From: Pelobates cultripes
Lineage: Eukaryota > Chordata > Amphibia > Anura > Pelobatidae
Reading direction: 5' to 3'
Length of the DNA stretch: 64,000 bases
NCBI GenBank assembly: GCA_933207985.1
Contig: OW240924.1
Location: 75,213,866-75,277,865, forward strand
The position numbers and the translations under genes are program-made. This document shows positions 11,745 to 22,802 of this stretch, one piece after another (within the stretch, counting starts at the first letter, position 1; each line of letters starts with the position of its first letter). The notes under the pieces were generated by a model, which did no database searches, had not been told where the DNA came from, and saw only the letters and a program-made list of their open reading frames with translations.

Positions 11745-12190
11745 AAATGTGGCAACGTATCTTACACAAAGCAAACCAGGCATTTGCCTTGGGAGGCACT
11801 TTGCAGGGGGCGGCAAAAAAAGCCGCCCCAAACGCCCAGGCGGATGCCTTGTTTGCCTCATGTTCTGGGGGGCTTAAGAGCTGGCCGGATGGCCACTTTT
11901 GAGCCCCCCTGAGGCGGGCGGCAGCTTCTATTGTGGTCGGGCAGCGAGGGAGTACTCTCACCTGAGCTCTTCCTGCTCAGCTCCCTGGCGCACCACTTAA
12001 TGAAGCTGGGAGCCGGAATATGACGTCACTCCGGCTCCCGGCATCACTAAGCGGGAGGAAGCTGAGCAGGAAGATTAAAGCTCCCTCGCTGCCTACTCTG
12101 CCTGCGCAGCAGCCCCACTGGACCACTGGTACGTAATCCACTCCAGCTCTTCCAGGGAGGCTGGGTGGGTTTAAAGTGAAATAAAAAAAA
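11745..12190. repeat. GC-rich dispersed repeat, copy near 12 kb
   Basis: AAACCAGGCATTTGCCTTGGG, GGGGGCGGCAAAAAAAGCCG, ATGACGTCACTCCGGCTCCC and GCTCCCTCGCTGCC parallel the copy at 10030-10330. It ends in an AAATAAAAAAAATAATAATG stretch. Confidence 0.65.
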
Positions 12191-12227
12191 TAATAATGTA
12201 TGAGTGTTGGGGGAAATCTGTGTCTGT

Positions 12228-13060
12228 GAATCAATGTGTGTGTTTGTGTCTGTCAGTGAGTGAAAGTCTGTCAGTGTGTGTCTGAGTAATAGTGTGTGTC
12301 AAATCAGTGAGTGTGTATGTCATTGTTTGTCAGTGTATATGAGTGTGTGTAAGTGAGTGTGAGTCTGAGTAATAGTGTGTGTCTGTCAGTGTGTCAAATC
12401 AGTGAGTGTGTCTGTCATTGTTTCACTGTATATGAGTGTGTCTATCAGTGAGTGTGTATGTCTGTCAGTGAAAGTGTGTGTTGGTTAAACAGTATGTGTG
12501 CCAATGACTATCTTTTAGTGAGTGTATGTCAGTGAATGCATCAGTATGAAAGTGTCTGTCAGTCAAAGTGCGGCCTTGACAGGAAGGGGTGGGGAAAATT
12601 AAAATATGGGGGGGGGGGTTCCCCGAGGGCAGCACAAATCCAAAATACACCACTGTATAATTGTATGTGTGTATATCTGGCGGGCCCTGCGGTGGTTCAC
12701 AAACATACTGACACTCCTCACAAATAGACTACTACATTCACACACACGAACATTGCTCAAATTGAACACAAACACTTTATCCCTACATCCATACACAGAC
12801 TGTCCACTGTAATACAGACAAACATTCACACACCAGCAGTCACCTTCATACAGCTTCTTCCACACAAATGCATTTTATATCCATTCCTTTACATAGACGC
12901 AATCACTGCACACAAATACACTCCTACACACACTGATGCTTTAAACAAATATACTCCTGTATTCACACACCAAAATTCCATAATAATACACTCCTGCATT
13001 TAACCCCAATAAATAAATCTCTGCCTTCACACAGATCTGTTCCACATTATAATAGAACGC
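12228..13060. repeat. TG/CA-rich degenerate array
   Basis: TGTGTCTGTCAGTGAGTG-type units up to about 12545, then the complementary CA-rich form (ACACACTCCTACA and similar) to about 13060. No gene. Confidence 0.7.
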
Positions 13061-13908
13061 TGCCTGCCCTTCATACATGTACACTGCATGCAAAAAAACT
13101 GCATTTTATTTTCACTGGCAGTACACAAAATATTTCTTGGGTTTCACACATATCAGCATTACACAAAATTATCATTCACCTGCATTCATAAACCACACCA
13201 TAGGCAACAAAAGTAATACCCAACATTATATGAAACTTATATTTAATATTTCTCTAATGCATATATATTGGCCTTCAAAGGGCCGAGAACCTAATTTTGC
13301 CTGGGGGCCCAAATGGCTGTCAGTCCATCTCTGGAAGGATTACTACCGTGATCCAGTTTCTAGTTCAGTTTTTTTACCCCAAAGAACATTCTGCTGCTTA
13401 CAAAGTGTGAATGTTCTTCTCAGATAGCTTTATACCATAACATACAAATGTGTAGCGCTATAACGTTTCCCAGGAGAGAGTGAGGGACATTGTATAAATG
13501 CTTATTATTCATTAACACATTTTGTAATTGAATTGCTAACATGTATTACCAGAGCCTTGAACATTGCTCTCTGACAGGGTGTGTAGAAAGATCAGAGTAA
13601 ACCATGAAAAAGTTACATTTACCTTTTGGTTTCGTGCCATGGTCTTTTTTTATTTTTCTTTCTTCTATCGTTTCCAGTGGACGTTCTACCTATTCAATCA
13701 CCAGAAAAACTAAGCCATAAAATTTCATAAGGAGCTCAAAAAGCTATTGCCTCGAGCTGACTCGGATCTGGCCCCATAATTTGACATTTTGACTGTAATC
13801 CTACTACAAAGCATTGATTTTCTATCAGTGTGCCTCAAAGTGTACCACATACACAGTAACTTCAGGCTGTCTAATGTAGAATGCAGTCCTTAAAGGAAAA
13901 CACAATTA
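13061..13908. other. No gene recognised
   Basis: AT-rich intronic-type sequence. There is no exon with a family match and no clean repeat boundary. Confidence 0.4.
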
Positions 13909-14400
13909 TTAACGACACTTTAGTTCTGAAATGGCTGTTTAGGTGTCTGGTTCCCCTCTGATCGCAGTATAAAGGTGTTTTTACTCACCTTTTCTCCCAT
14001 GCCATGCAATTTAGGAGTTAAATATTTTTTTTTGTGTTTATGCAGGTCTAGCCACACCTCCCCTGTCTGTGACAGCCTGCTTAATAAGTTTTATTTTCAA
14101 TCAGACATTAACTTGCTTTAGAAGTTTTTGTTGTTGTTTTTTTTTAGCTCCTGCTCTGTAAATTGAACTTGAACTATACACAGGAGGCCCCTGCAGGTTC
14201 TATACGGGTATTAACAGAGCAGGATATAAGAAATTCTAGATTAAATAGACTGTGCAATAAAGAACCTAGAAGATCTTTTTGTTTTCAGGAAGTGTTTAGA
14301 CAGGCTATGCAAGTCACATGCAGGGAGGTGTGCCTAGGGCTGCATAAACAAAGTGATTTAACTATTAAATGACAGAGAATCAAGCAGTAAGATTGTAGTA
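13909..14400. mobile_element. TTAA MITE, same family as 8966, inverted and decayed
   Basis: It begins TTAACGACACTTTAGTTCTG. Interior sequence (TTTATGCAGGTCTAGCCACACC, GGAAGTGTTTAGACAGGC, ATTAAATGACAGAGAA) matches the inverse of 8966-9505. The right end has lost its TTAA. Confidence 0.6.
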
Positions 14401-14819
14401 TAGAGTAGGGTAGGGATTGACAGATATTGATTTTTTTAGAACCGATACTGATAATCTGTGAACTTTCAGGCCGATGGCCAATAGTTTACCAATATTCTGT
14501 ACATTTACCATTTTGAGAAAAACAAATTGTTTTGCAAATCTTTTTTTTTTTTATTAAGTGGTAAATGCACAAAATATACATGCCAGTCAGATTTTTTTAT
14601 GTGTGTGTTTAGTGGATGCAGTGAGCGTATTTAATTAGTAAATGCAGTGTTTGTGTAGTGGATGCAATGTGTTTGTGTAGTGGATGCAGTGTGGGTAGTG
14701 GATGCAGTATGTTTGTGTAGTGGATGCAGTGTGTTTGTGTGTAAATATGTGCGATAGGAACTCCCCCACCCTCCCCCCCCATTCCCCTTAATGTTCCTCT
14801 CCCTTATCTTTTTGTGCTC

Positions 14820-15385
14820 CCCCTCCACCCCAGTGTTCCTTTTCCCTTTCCTGTACCTTAGTCCCCTCCTTTAATATTCCTCTCTCTTCCCGCTTGTGTT
14901 CTTTCTCCCCCTTCCCTGTCCCATAGTGTTCTCCCCCATAATTTCTTCCCTTCCTTTCCCCTCCCCTGTCACATAGTGTGTTCTCCTCTCCCCTGTCCCA
15001 TAGCGTGTTCTCCTCTCCCCTGTCCCATAGCGTGTTCTCCTCTCCCCTGTCACATAGTGTGTTCTCCTCTCCCCTGTCACATAGTGTTCTTTCCTCTACC
15101 CCCCTCCCCTGTCCCCTTAGTGTTCTTTCCTCCCCTCCCGTTCCATAGCGTTCTTTCCTCCCCTCCCGTTCCATAGCGTTCTTCTCTTCCCCCCTCTCCT
15201 GTCCCATAGTGTTCTTTCCTCTCTCCTCCCTGTCCCATAGCGTTCTTTCCTCCCTCCTCCCCTGTCCGTTCTTTCCTCCCCCCTCCATTGTCCCATAGCG
15301 TTCTTTCCTCCCCCCTCCCCTTTCCCATAGCGTGTTTTTTTTTCTCCCACCCCCCACCCTCCCCTGTCCCATAGCGTTTTTTTTG
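14820..15385. repeat. C/T-rich minisatellite
   Basis: Tandem units of roughly 28-40 bp with the shared core CCTGTCCCATAGYGTTCTTTCCTC (read as CCCATAG plus TGTTCT parts), from about 14820 to 15385. The 4-5 most regular units are near 14960-15080. The long Gly/Glu/Arg minus-strand frames are products of the repeat. Confidence 0.85.
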
Positions 15386-15759
15386 GAAGCCCCAAAATCC
15401 ACAATATAACTGTTTTAGTTGTTAAAACAAAGTTTACCTGTACTCAAAGTACCCTGCACTGTTTTTATTACAAAATGATCTTATAGAAAAGTTGCTGTAA
15501 GTAACTTGCATTTTTAGGAAACATTTGTATACATTCTTTCTTACCTCTATTCTACCCACCAACATTCTTTTTTACAAATCTGGGATAAGAGCTTTCCTGA
15601 GTGGCAATGTGCTGGTATTCCTTCACACATGTACCAACCTTGACGTGGGGTGGCAGTAATAATCAGATGCAAGTCACTATTAATCTCTAGTTATCCATAA
15701 CAGAGCTATGCAGTAATAACTGTCCATAACTGTTAAATATTTCATTTTCTATTCCATAC
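15386..15759. other. Intron 6 side sequence next to exon 6
   Basis: AT-rich sequence downstream of the exon 6 donor. Nothing else recognised. Confidence 0.5.
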
Positions 15760-15855
15760 CTTTCTTCAAATGGCGATTCAAAGCCTGGTCCTACTCTGTA
15801 CATTAAGTTTAATTTCCCCTTCCATGCACTTGGGGCCTCTATTCCAGCCATCTTG
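15760..15855 (-). CDS. naaladl1: NAALADL1-like gene, coding exon 6
   Basis: 96-nt exon after the acceptor TTTTTAG, ending before the donor GTATGGAA. The exon 5 AG plus C gives Ser, then KMAGIEAPSAWKGKLNLMYR and VGPGFESPFEER. This matches family LLEKMGG...SWRGSL..YNVGPGF. Exit phase is 2. This is the last exon I can find. The zinc-binding HRDSW segment and the catalytic M28 exons are not recognisable in 1-15759, so intron 6 probably runs past the left edge. Confidence 0.8.
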
Positions 15856-16893
15856 CTAAAAAGAAAAACAAAATTACTTGTGTGAACTTTGAAGAAGTTA
15901 TGATATGTTAATACTTTTTATTTTAATGTAAAAAAAGCATAAAATAGATTTGATACAACAATTGCAATTAGATACACCTTGATTCTTTCCTACTAACATT
16001 TTAATACAAATGGGGGTAATTTATCAAAAGGCAGAAGTCACCAATGGAATAGGCATATTGGTTAATACATATACAAAAATAAGAGCTTACAATTGAATGG
16101 TTATTGGAATGATACTGCGTGCCACATGACTGGATACTGTAGCCCCTCAGATAAGCAGGTTGGCTTGGTTCACGGCACCGCGGGTGCTATCAGAGCTTCC
16201 TTGTCTGTACCTAAGGACTTTAATGGTCCATGTAGTGATTATGGAATAGCAAATGTTTCCGTGCAGGGGTTGGGGGAGCACGCGGCATCCGCTATTTTGT
16301 TAGCGTAATAGTGCTTGCGATAATGCTGCAAACCCCTTAGTTCAACAGGAAGCCTCCATGGTTGGACCAGGATCACAGGGGGAACAGGGCACCAGACAGC
16401 CGCACGGGAAGGAGCAGAGATCGGCCGCTTCTCCACCCCCCAGGCGCAGCAGACCGCCAGCCAGCTTTCGGCTCTCCATTTGCGTGGGCACCAAGGGGCA
16501 TCAAACACGCTCAGGTACATCCCCACTTGATTCAGGATTACCTTGGAGGCAGGTAGAGTTTTCAGTGGGGGTTTAAACTGCAGATTTATGGCGATTTTGC
16601 AGCCTAAGTGCCGGAGCTCACCCTGGACTCTTCTGGCTAACATGGCCACCAGGCCCCGCCTCCAAGTGGCTTAAGTATTTAAAGGCTTTTCCCACTTTTT
16701 TGTTTAAAGGGTTCTTGATTTTGTAGAGCTATTTGTTGGCTACCTCTGGATTAAAGTTTACTTCCTGTTCCTGTTCTCCCGTAGGGTTGTTTGCAATTTC
16801 AAAATACATCCTAGAGAAGGGGTTCCCAATTAATTTTTCCCGTGGAACCCTTTGACATAGCGTACCCCATCCCCCCTCCCCCCCCCGTAAAAA
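15856..16893. other. Intron 5, part near exon 6
   Basis: AT-rich to about 16130. At 16290-16665 the minus strand begins GGAGGCGGGGCCTGG and then CCATGTTAGCCAG, resembling an L1 5' UTR fragment. Its other end is not defined. Confidence 0.4.
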
Positions 16894-17412
16894 TACCGTA
16901 TTTATCGGCATATAACACGCACTTTTTCTCCCTGAAAATAGGGGGAAAATTATGGGTGCGTGTTATACGCCAGCCCTTTAAATACTGCAGCCGCCTGAGC
17001 GCTCTGTCAAGAGCGGTCAGGAGGCTGCAGTTGGTTCTCACCTCCCCTCCCGTGTAGCGTGGCCGAGCTGCTCTGCTGTCCGCGGTGGCCGGCCGGAGTG
17101 ATAGGAAGGTGCACGCTCAGTNNNNNNNNNNNNNNNNNNNNNNNNNNNNNNNNNNNNNNNNNNNNNNNNNNNNNNNNNNNNNNNNNNNNNNNNNNNNNNN
17201 NNNNNNNNNNNNNNNNNNNNNGGGGGAAGGGGAAGTAAGAAGAGGGGGAGGGGGGAGTAAGAAAGGGGGGTAAGAAGAGGGGGAGGGGGGAGTAAGAAAG
17301 GGGGTAAGAAGTTCTTTATTTGAAATTTAAGTTTTTTTTCCCCTGAAATTTCCTTCTTAAAATGAGGTGCGTGTTATACGCCGGTGCGTGTTATACGCCG
17401 ATAAATACGGTA
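16894..17412. mobile_element. TACCGTAT-ended DNA element with assembly gap
   Basis: Inverted ends: TACCGTATTTATCGGCATAT on the left and, inverted, TACCGTATTTATCGGCGTAT on the right, with further GTGCGTGTTATACGCC copies inside. No transposase is visible. The interior is GC/GA-rich and includes 100 N. It lies in intron 5. Confidence 0.7.
17122..17221. other. Assembly gap (100 N)
   Basis: Exactly 100 N inside the TACCGTAT element, next to a GGGGGA/GTAAGAA purine repeat. The true length is unknown. Confidence 0.99.
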
Positions 17413-17439
17413 AATAAATGTGCAACGTCGCATAAACCT

Positions 17440-19028
17440 TTTTTTTGGTATGTGCCGGTGTGTGTCAAGGTGTGTGTATCTGTGTTTGTATGTGTGTATC
17501 TGTGTGTGTGTGTGTATGTATCTGACACACAGATACACACTGTGTGTGAAGGTGTGTATATCTGTATGTCAGATACATACACACACACACACACACAGAT
17601 ATACACACTGGCACAAACAAACACAGATACACACTGTGTGTGAAGGTGTGTATATCTGTATGTCAGATACATACACACACACACACAGATATACACACTG
17701 GCACAAACAAACACAGATACACACTTTGACACACAGATACATCCCCCCACACACTCACTGTGTGTCAAGGTGTGTATTTGTGTGTCAAGGTGTGTGTATC
17801 TGTGTGCCACCATGTGCCAATGTGTGTATCTGTGTGTCAGATTCATACACACTGACACACAGATACACACACTGGCACATACAAACACAGACACACACCG
17901 GCACACTTTGACACACAGATACATACACACTGTGTCAAGGTGTGTGTATCTGTGTGCCACTATGTGCCAGTGTGTGTATCTGTGTGTCTGATTCATACAC
18001 AATGATACACAGATGCACACACTGGCACATGCAAACACAGATACATAGACACACAACGGTACATACAAACACAGATACACACTCTTTGACACAGAGATAC
18101 ACACTCCTTAACACACAGATACATACATACATACACACACGCACACTCATACATACATACATATACACACTGTGTGTCAAGGTGTGTGTATCTGTGTATG
18201 TATGTATGAGTGTGTGTGTGTGTGTTGTATGTATCTGTGTGTCAAGGTGTGTGTATCTCTGTGTCAAAGGTTGTTTATCTGTGTTTGTATGTGCCGGTGT
18301 GTGTCTATGTATCTGTGTTTGCATGTGCCAGTGTGTGCATCTGTGTGTCATTCTGTATGAATCAGACACACAGATACACACACTGGCATATAGTGTCACA
18401 CAGATACACACACTTTGACACAGTGTGTATGTATCTGTGTGTCAAAGTATGTGCCAGTGTGTGTCTGTATCTGTGTTTGTATGTGCCAGTGTGTGTCTCT
18501 GTGTATGAATCTGACACACAGATACACACACTGGCACATAGTGGCACACAGATGCACACACCTTGACACACATATACACACCTTGACACACAATGAGTGT
18601 GTGGGGGAGGTATCGGTGTGTCAAAGTGTGTATCTGTCTTTGTGCCAGTGTGTGTATGTATCTGACATACAGATACACACACACACTGGCACATAGTGGC
18701 ACACTTATACACACACAGATACACACACCTCGACACTCTATGTGTCTGTGTGTGTGTCTGTGCCAGTGTGTGTCAAGGTGTGTGTATTTGTGTTTGTATG
18801 GGCCAGTGTGTTTATCTGTGTGAATCTGTGTGTGTGTATGTATCTGACACACACTGGCACATAGTGGCACACAGATACACACACTGACACACACCTTGAC
18901 ACACAGATACACACACTCAGATGCACATAGTGACAGATACACAAATTTGCACCAACAGATACACACACTGACTAGCACATACACACACCTTGGCACACAG
19001 ATATACACACACACACACACACAAACAA
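17440..19028. repeat. TG/CA minisatellite array with orientation switches, 1.6 kb
   Basis: Units such as TGTGTGTATCTGTGTGTCAA and CACACAGATACACACACTGG alternate on both strands, so long near-palindromes form. Many ORFs rich in Cys, Val, Ser, His and Thr cover it on both strands and are artefacts. It lies in intron 5. Confidence 0.9.
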
Positions 19029-19029
19029 T

Positions 19030-19365
19030 ATGACATACATCAGAGCCACCCTCCTGTTAACTTACCTTGTGTGTCCAGGAGTATGGCTTGCTTGTGGTGC
19101 TGGTGATGTTGGTTGAGGCTGATGGGAGTGAGCTGCTGCGTGCTCACTCCAACCTCTCCTCTGCCTCTCTGGGCGGCCGTCTCGTGCCTCTTCCCTCCCG
19201 CTGGCAGCAACTCTGTGAAGCTAGAGGAAGTGCTATCACTTCCTACCAGCCAGCCGATACTACAGGGCCCCTGATTTGCAATAAAATTTGCGGTGGCCAT
19301 TTTGTTTGGGGGAAATCACGGCGGAACCCCATTTGTGTTTACCAATTGAGAAATACTGTCCTAGA
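19030..19365. repeat. GC-rich repeat with L1-5'-like end, intron 5
   Basis: Follows the TG/CA array. It contains CTCTGCCTCTCTGGGCGGCC and GAGGAAGTGCTATCACTTCC, and ends with GGCGGAACCCCATTTGTG. It is loosely similar to the other GC-rich repeats that flank TG arrays. Confidence 0.45.
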
Positions 19366-19475
19366 GGAATAAATTAAACTGTTAATCTAAAAATTGGATG
19401 TTAAATGTACTTTTGTTAAAATGGAGCTAACATATTAGTTAGCATAAGAGTACTTAAGAATTATTGCTGTACTAC

Positions 19476-19569
19476 CTGAGATACTTCTGTGCATCATTGT
19501 ATCCGATTGGAGTAACAGGAATCAATGGCAAATTGCTAATGTCTTTTTCATCCAAGGAAAATGCTGACT
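19476..19569 (-). CDS. naaladl1: NAALADL1-like gene, coding exon 5
   Basis: 94-nt exon between the acceptor TTTTGATTAG and the donor GTAGTACA. The G left over from exon 4 joins AG here to give Glu, then SAFSLDEKDISNLPLIPVTP and IGYNDAQKYL. This matches the family segment LPSIPVHPIGYYDAQKLL. It exits in phase 2. It falls below the usual ORF-length cutoff and was found by extending the reading frame of exon 4. Confidence 0.8.
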
Positions 19570-19873
19570 CTAATCAAAATAAACATTTATTAAGTTTGTT
19601 TTTCTAGAGTTAATATGTGTTGCAGTTTAGATACAGTCAAGATTTTTTTATCCACAAAACAAATAGTATGGAATTTTTGTTTTTTAATTTGAAAATTACT
19701 CTAAAGTTCTAACATGAAGATATGTGTACTGGCCTATTCATTTATGTAATCTCTTAAAACCTTGTTAAATACTTTTAAAAATTTAAAAATTTTAAACGTT
19801 AACAATATGTAAATTTTCAGGCGTTACAAAAATTACAATTAAGACATTATTTCCGTGACTATGTACCTTTACA

Positions 19874-19935
19874 TTAAAGGAACATTATAGAGTCAGGAAT
19901 ACAAACCTGTATTTCTGACCAAATAGTGTAAGGGT
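19874..19935. mobile_element. TTAA MITE end fragment in intron 4 side sequence
   Basis: TTAAAGGAACATTATAGAGTCAGG, then a hairpin (GAATACAAACCTGTATTTC), matches the right end of the MITE at 5366-5965. Only one end is visible. It sits between exons 5 and 4. Confidence 0.5.
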
Positions 19936-20085
19936 TTCCAGTAATGTATCAGTTTTATTATTCAGTTTTATAATTTATTTATTTTTTATACTGTTTAATA
20001 AATCATTTCCATAGATTTAACCATTGCATGTGATAGTTTCATATATGGGTTATTAAAAATGTGGATTGTTTCATATCCTTCCTAC

Positions 20086-20269
20086 CTATAGCTGGGTAAA
20101 ATGGTGTTAATGGATCCCCATCAGTGTTGAACACAGTCCCTCTCTGTGCACCAGTTCCTGGTAACCACCAATCATGAGGGAATACACGATCAAGGTCGCC
20201 TGCCACATAATCCGCCGGGTCAGAGTATAGTATCATGCCGGCACAACCGAAAGTTTGGCCATTCTTCAC
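20086..20269 (-). CDS. naaladl1: NAALADL1-like gene, coding exon 4
   Basis: 184-nt exon from the acceptor TTTAAAG to the donor GTAGGAAG (exit phase 1). It encodes [21 protein letters not shown], then [15 protein letters not shown] and [11 protein letters not shown]. These are the best-conserved landmarks of the family protease-associated region ([14 protein letters not shown], GDPLTPxYPA). The segment before GDPLTP lacks the extra A-G of FOLH1, as in NAALADL1. The exon gives about residues 204-264. Confidence 0.85.
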
Positions 20270-20343
20270 CTTTAAAAAAAAAAAAAAAGAGAGACAACCA
20301 AACACCGTCAAAACAAACAAGAGTAATGAAACTTTCCATAGGC

Positions 20344-20349
<6 letters not shown>

Positions 20350-20375
<26 letters not shown>
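20350..20375 (+). repeat. (ATT)n microsatellite in intron 3
   Basis: Eight or more ATT triplets between exons 4 and 3. Confidence 0.9.
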
Positions 20376-20404
20376 TACATGGATTTCAATTACATGAGAT
20401 GTAC

Positions 20405-20530
20405 CTTGTCCCCTCTGAATATTTTTCCATATCTTGCAATTGCCACAGTGCCATTCAAATTCATTGACAGATTCCTGGTCAGATAATGGAAATCTTCCAC
20501 TGCACCATAGTTAACATAAACTGGATCCCC
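20405..20530 (-). CDS. naaladl1: NAALADL1-like gene, coding exon 3
   Basis: 126-nt exon (42 codons, phase 0 at both ends) between the acceptor CCCTTTCACAG and the donor GTACATCT. It encodes GDPVYVNYGAVEDF, then N-L-N-G-T and ARYGKIFRGDK. These match the family landmarks DLVYVNYA.TEDF and IARYGKVFRGNK in the protease-associated domain, covering about residues 162-203. Splicing exons 2, 3 and 4 preserves the frame without gaps. Confidence 0.82.
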
Positions 20531-21811
20531 CTGTGAAAGGGAGTTTTCTTTAGACTTGAGCAATAACTGTGTAAGTTTAACCATACAATACATGTACCAT
20601 GTGGTTGTTTCTTCTTTTTTTTCCCCCCTCCATCCGGGTGACACATTGGAAAGCAAGCAATATGCAAGTATCAAAAATTGTGCATGAAAATGCTTGTTAC
20701 AGATAGATATGGCTTGGTAGAGTTTGAGTTGGATATATGTAACATTTCTCTTGTCCACTTCTTTGCTTAACTATGATGCATTTTATGTTTAACTTTTAGA
20801 TTATTGGTGGTGTTGCTGCACTAGATTATATAATTATTCGTTTAAGGATTACTGCAAGCAACATGACCACTAAATTGATTTACTCTAATGCAGTTCTGTA
20901 GAAGCCCGATGTTGTAAATCCTGCTTCAGTGGAGACACGGTACCCGGCAGGACCAGGTAAGTGGTCAAACTGTTGTAAAATTACTGTGCAATAGGGCCAG
21001 GGTACTCCTACCATCAAATCCACTACCTCGGGCTGGTTGAACACATTAACATTCTGCACAATTTATTTTATACTTGAGTCCTTGGGAAATATCCAGTAGA
21101 AGAAAAAGGAAGGGTCCATAACAACCAAAGTAACTATGTAGACTACACAGAGGACAGGAAATCTTCAAAAGTTGTAGACTATCCAAAAAGTGAGTGAGTG
21201 TTGGGGGAAGTTAAAGGAAGGAAAATACTGTCCTTCCCTTTCAGAGAATAATACTGTGACACAGAATCCCAGTAATAAACTGTTTAAATCCTGGTGTCTC
21301 AGAGTATCACAATACCAGTTATTTGTGTTTCATACATTGGTGTCGGAACTAAAAAAAAATTAATCTGTTTGCACAGCTGATTTACTAAGAAAATCTAACA
21401 TCCCTGTTACTGAGAAAACATATTTCAAAGCACATGATTTAGTACAGACAAACATTGTGGAGGTTGCAAATAGCTTTCTAATTGCCTATAGAACATTGCA
21501 CTATTTTTGTGTTTGTGTGTACCTCATATCAGCCAATCACCTCTGTCCAGATTGGACAAAACTGATATTGATAATGCATTATCAATGCAGCTATGGAGGG
21601 GACAGTCTCCGGTTACTGCAGAGAGCACTGTTTTTTGGTTTTTTTCTTTTGTTTTGTTTTTTGGGGGGGGGGAGTTCTGTTTTGTTTCTTTTTTGGTCAA
21701 ACCTTTCCCAAACAGTGTTGCATAAACCAGGGGATAGTGCCCCGTGATTCTGAGCAACATAACTACACCAATGTAAAAACTATCCAATATGAAAGATATA
21801 ATGTATCTTAC
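20531..21811. other. Intron 2 of NAALADL1-like gene
   Basis: 1.28 kb, with a T/G-rich tract at 21630-21690. No nested gene or clear mobile element. Confidence 0.6.
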
Positions 21812-22100
21812 CACTATAACACCAGAAGGTGAGTATGCATTAAAAGGGTTGACCACGGTTGAATCATTTTGGTCAGGGCTAAGAATCTTCTCAACCTTGT
21901 CTGATATGTCACTTTCAGTTCCATCAGAAGATACAATGGCAACATAGTTTGGGTCCGTTGAATTGGGGTAAGACAGGAGCACTGTGTAATTATATATCTT
22001 TGCTCCATTGAGGCTTGATTTCCATGTCGTGTAAATATAATTAGCAAGCACATCTTCTTCTTGCGAGCTTCCAGCTATATGAGGCTTGCTTGAGAAATAC
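21812..22100 (-). CDS. naaladl1: NAALADL1-like gene, coding exon 2
   Basis: The exon follows the acceptor TTTCTCTACAG and ends before the donor GTAAGATA. It is 289 nt long, entering in phase 2 and leaving in phase 0. It supplies residues 65-161. The PHIAG..QEEDVLANYIY segment matches the family pattern PHLAS/PHLAG followed by an acidic helix. The VLLSYPN and VNPFNAYSPSG segments match the start of the protease-associated domain region (FOLH1: VLLSYPN, PFSAFSPQG). Several N-x-S/T sequons (NYT, NST, NDST) fit an extracellular domain. Confidence 0.82.
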
Positions 22101-22608
22101 CTGTAGAGAAAAATTATTTATACTACTATTAAAATGCACCCGGATGATAAAATATTGCTACCCATATGATATCTCTGGTAAAATATTCATTATACACATA
22201 TGGTAACATAGTTTTGTGATGTGCGAAAGTGACGACTGTAGAAGCCAGCAAGGGTTTGGTGGGAATATTATGTCATTGTCATTATTATTTCCGTGATTGT
22301 GTGCTGGACCCAATACCATACTTGGGAACAAAGGCATTTCATCTTTTTCGTCTCCGTATGTGGAGCATGTCCGAAACAAAAGGCCTCAAACGGGTGTGTA
22401 AACAATACCTTGTAAATAGAGTGAGGAAGTTAACATTGAGAAATGTATTCACTCATAGTGATATTTGACATTTGTTCATTTTAAATAAAGAATTAAACCT
22501 AATTTTCAAAAAGTACCTTTGTACCTTTTAGGTTTCCCTACCAATGATGCATATTATTGAGACACTGTCAAATTTGCTTTAAACACACAAATACGTTTTG
22601 TAACATAC
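22101..22608. other. Intron 1 of NAALADL1-like gene
   Basis: 508 bp bounded by the GTATGTTA donor and CTCTACAG acceptor on the minus strand. Nothing else recognised. Confidence 0.6.
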
Positions 22609-22802
22609 TTCAAATTTTGTTCAATTTTGTGAGTTTGAATCTCTTTTTGGAGTTCATATCTGTACTTTGGGTTTCCATCATGACTCATACTCCGAAGCCA
22701 TTCCGGTAACTCTGGGGCAATAGCAAAGCGTCCAATCAAAATCCCAATCACTAGTGATACCACTCCTATAGCCAAAATTCCAAGAGCGTGCACGAGTTTC
22801 AT
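22609..22802 (-). CDS. naaladl1: NAALADL1-like gene, coding exon 1 (membrane anchor)
   Basis: First coding exon of a glutamate carboxypeptidase II (M28B) family gene. The ATG at 22802-22800 has A at -3 and starts MKLVHALGIL. A hydrophobic stretch (about residues 7-29, ending IGILIGRFAI) is the single signal anchor of a type II membrane protein. The exon ends in NL plus AA before the donor GTATGTTA (phase 2). The anchor followed by FAI and later H-K-I-E-Q-N-L resembles human NAALADL1 (GHFAIP ... HRIRENL) more than FOLH1. The human homologue is an ileal membrane or brush-border dipeptidase; that role is family knowledge only. A possible 3' splice site, TTGCAG, ends at 22822, so an untranslated upstream exon may exist. 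FOLH1/NAALAD2-like identity is the alternative. Six exons here give about 328 of the usual 740-790 residues. Confidence 0.8.

Noticed and set aside
14930..15330. CRISPR-like regular repeats
   Set aside because: Units are directly adjacent C/T-rich tandem repeats without unique spacers, in a vertebrate genome.
14788..15402. 204-residue minus-strand ORF rich in Gly, Glu, Arg
   Set aside because: It is the translation of a C/T-rich minisatellite, and overlapping frames give the same pattern.
16239..16649. 136-residue minus-strand ORF in intron 5
   Set aside because: It lies in a GC-rich L1-5'-UTR-like fragment; no recognisable domain or splice context.
17391..19020. Several long ORFs on both strands rich in Cys, Val, Ser, His, Thr
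   Set aside because: All come from the TG/CA array; there is no domain and frames exist on both strands.
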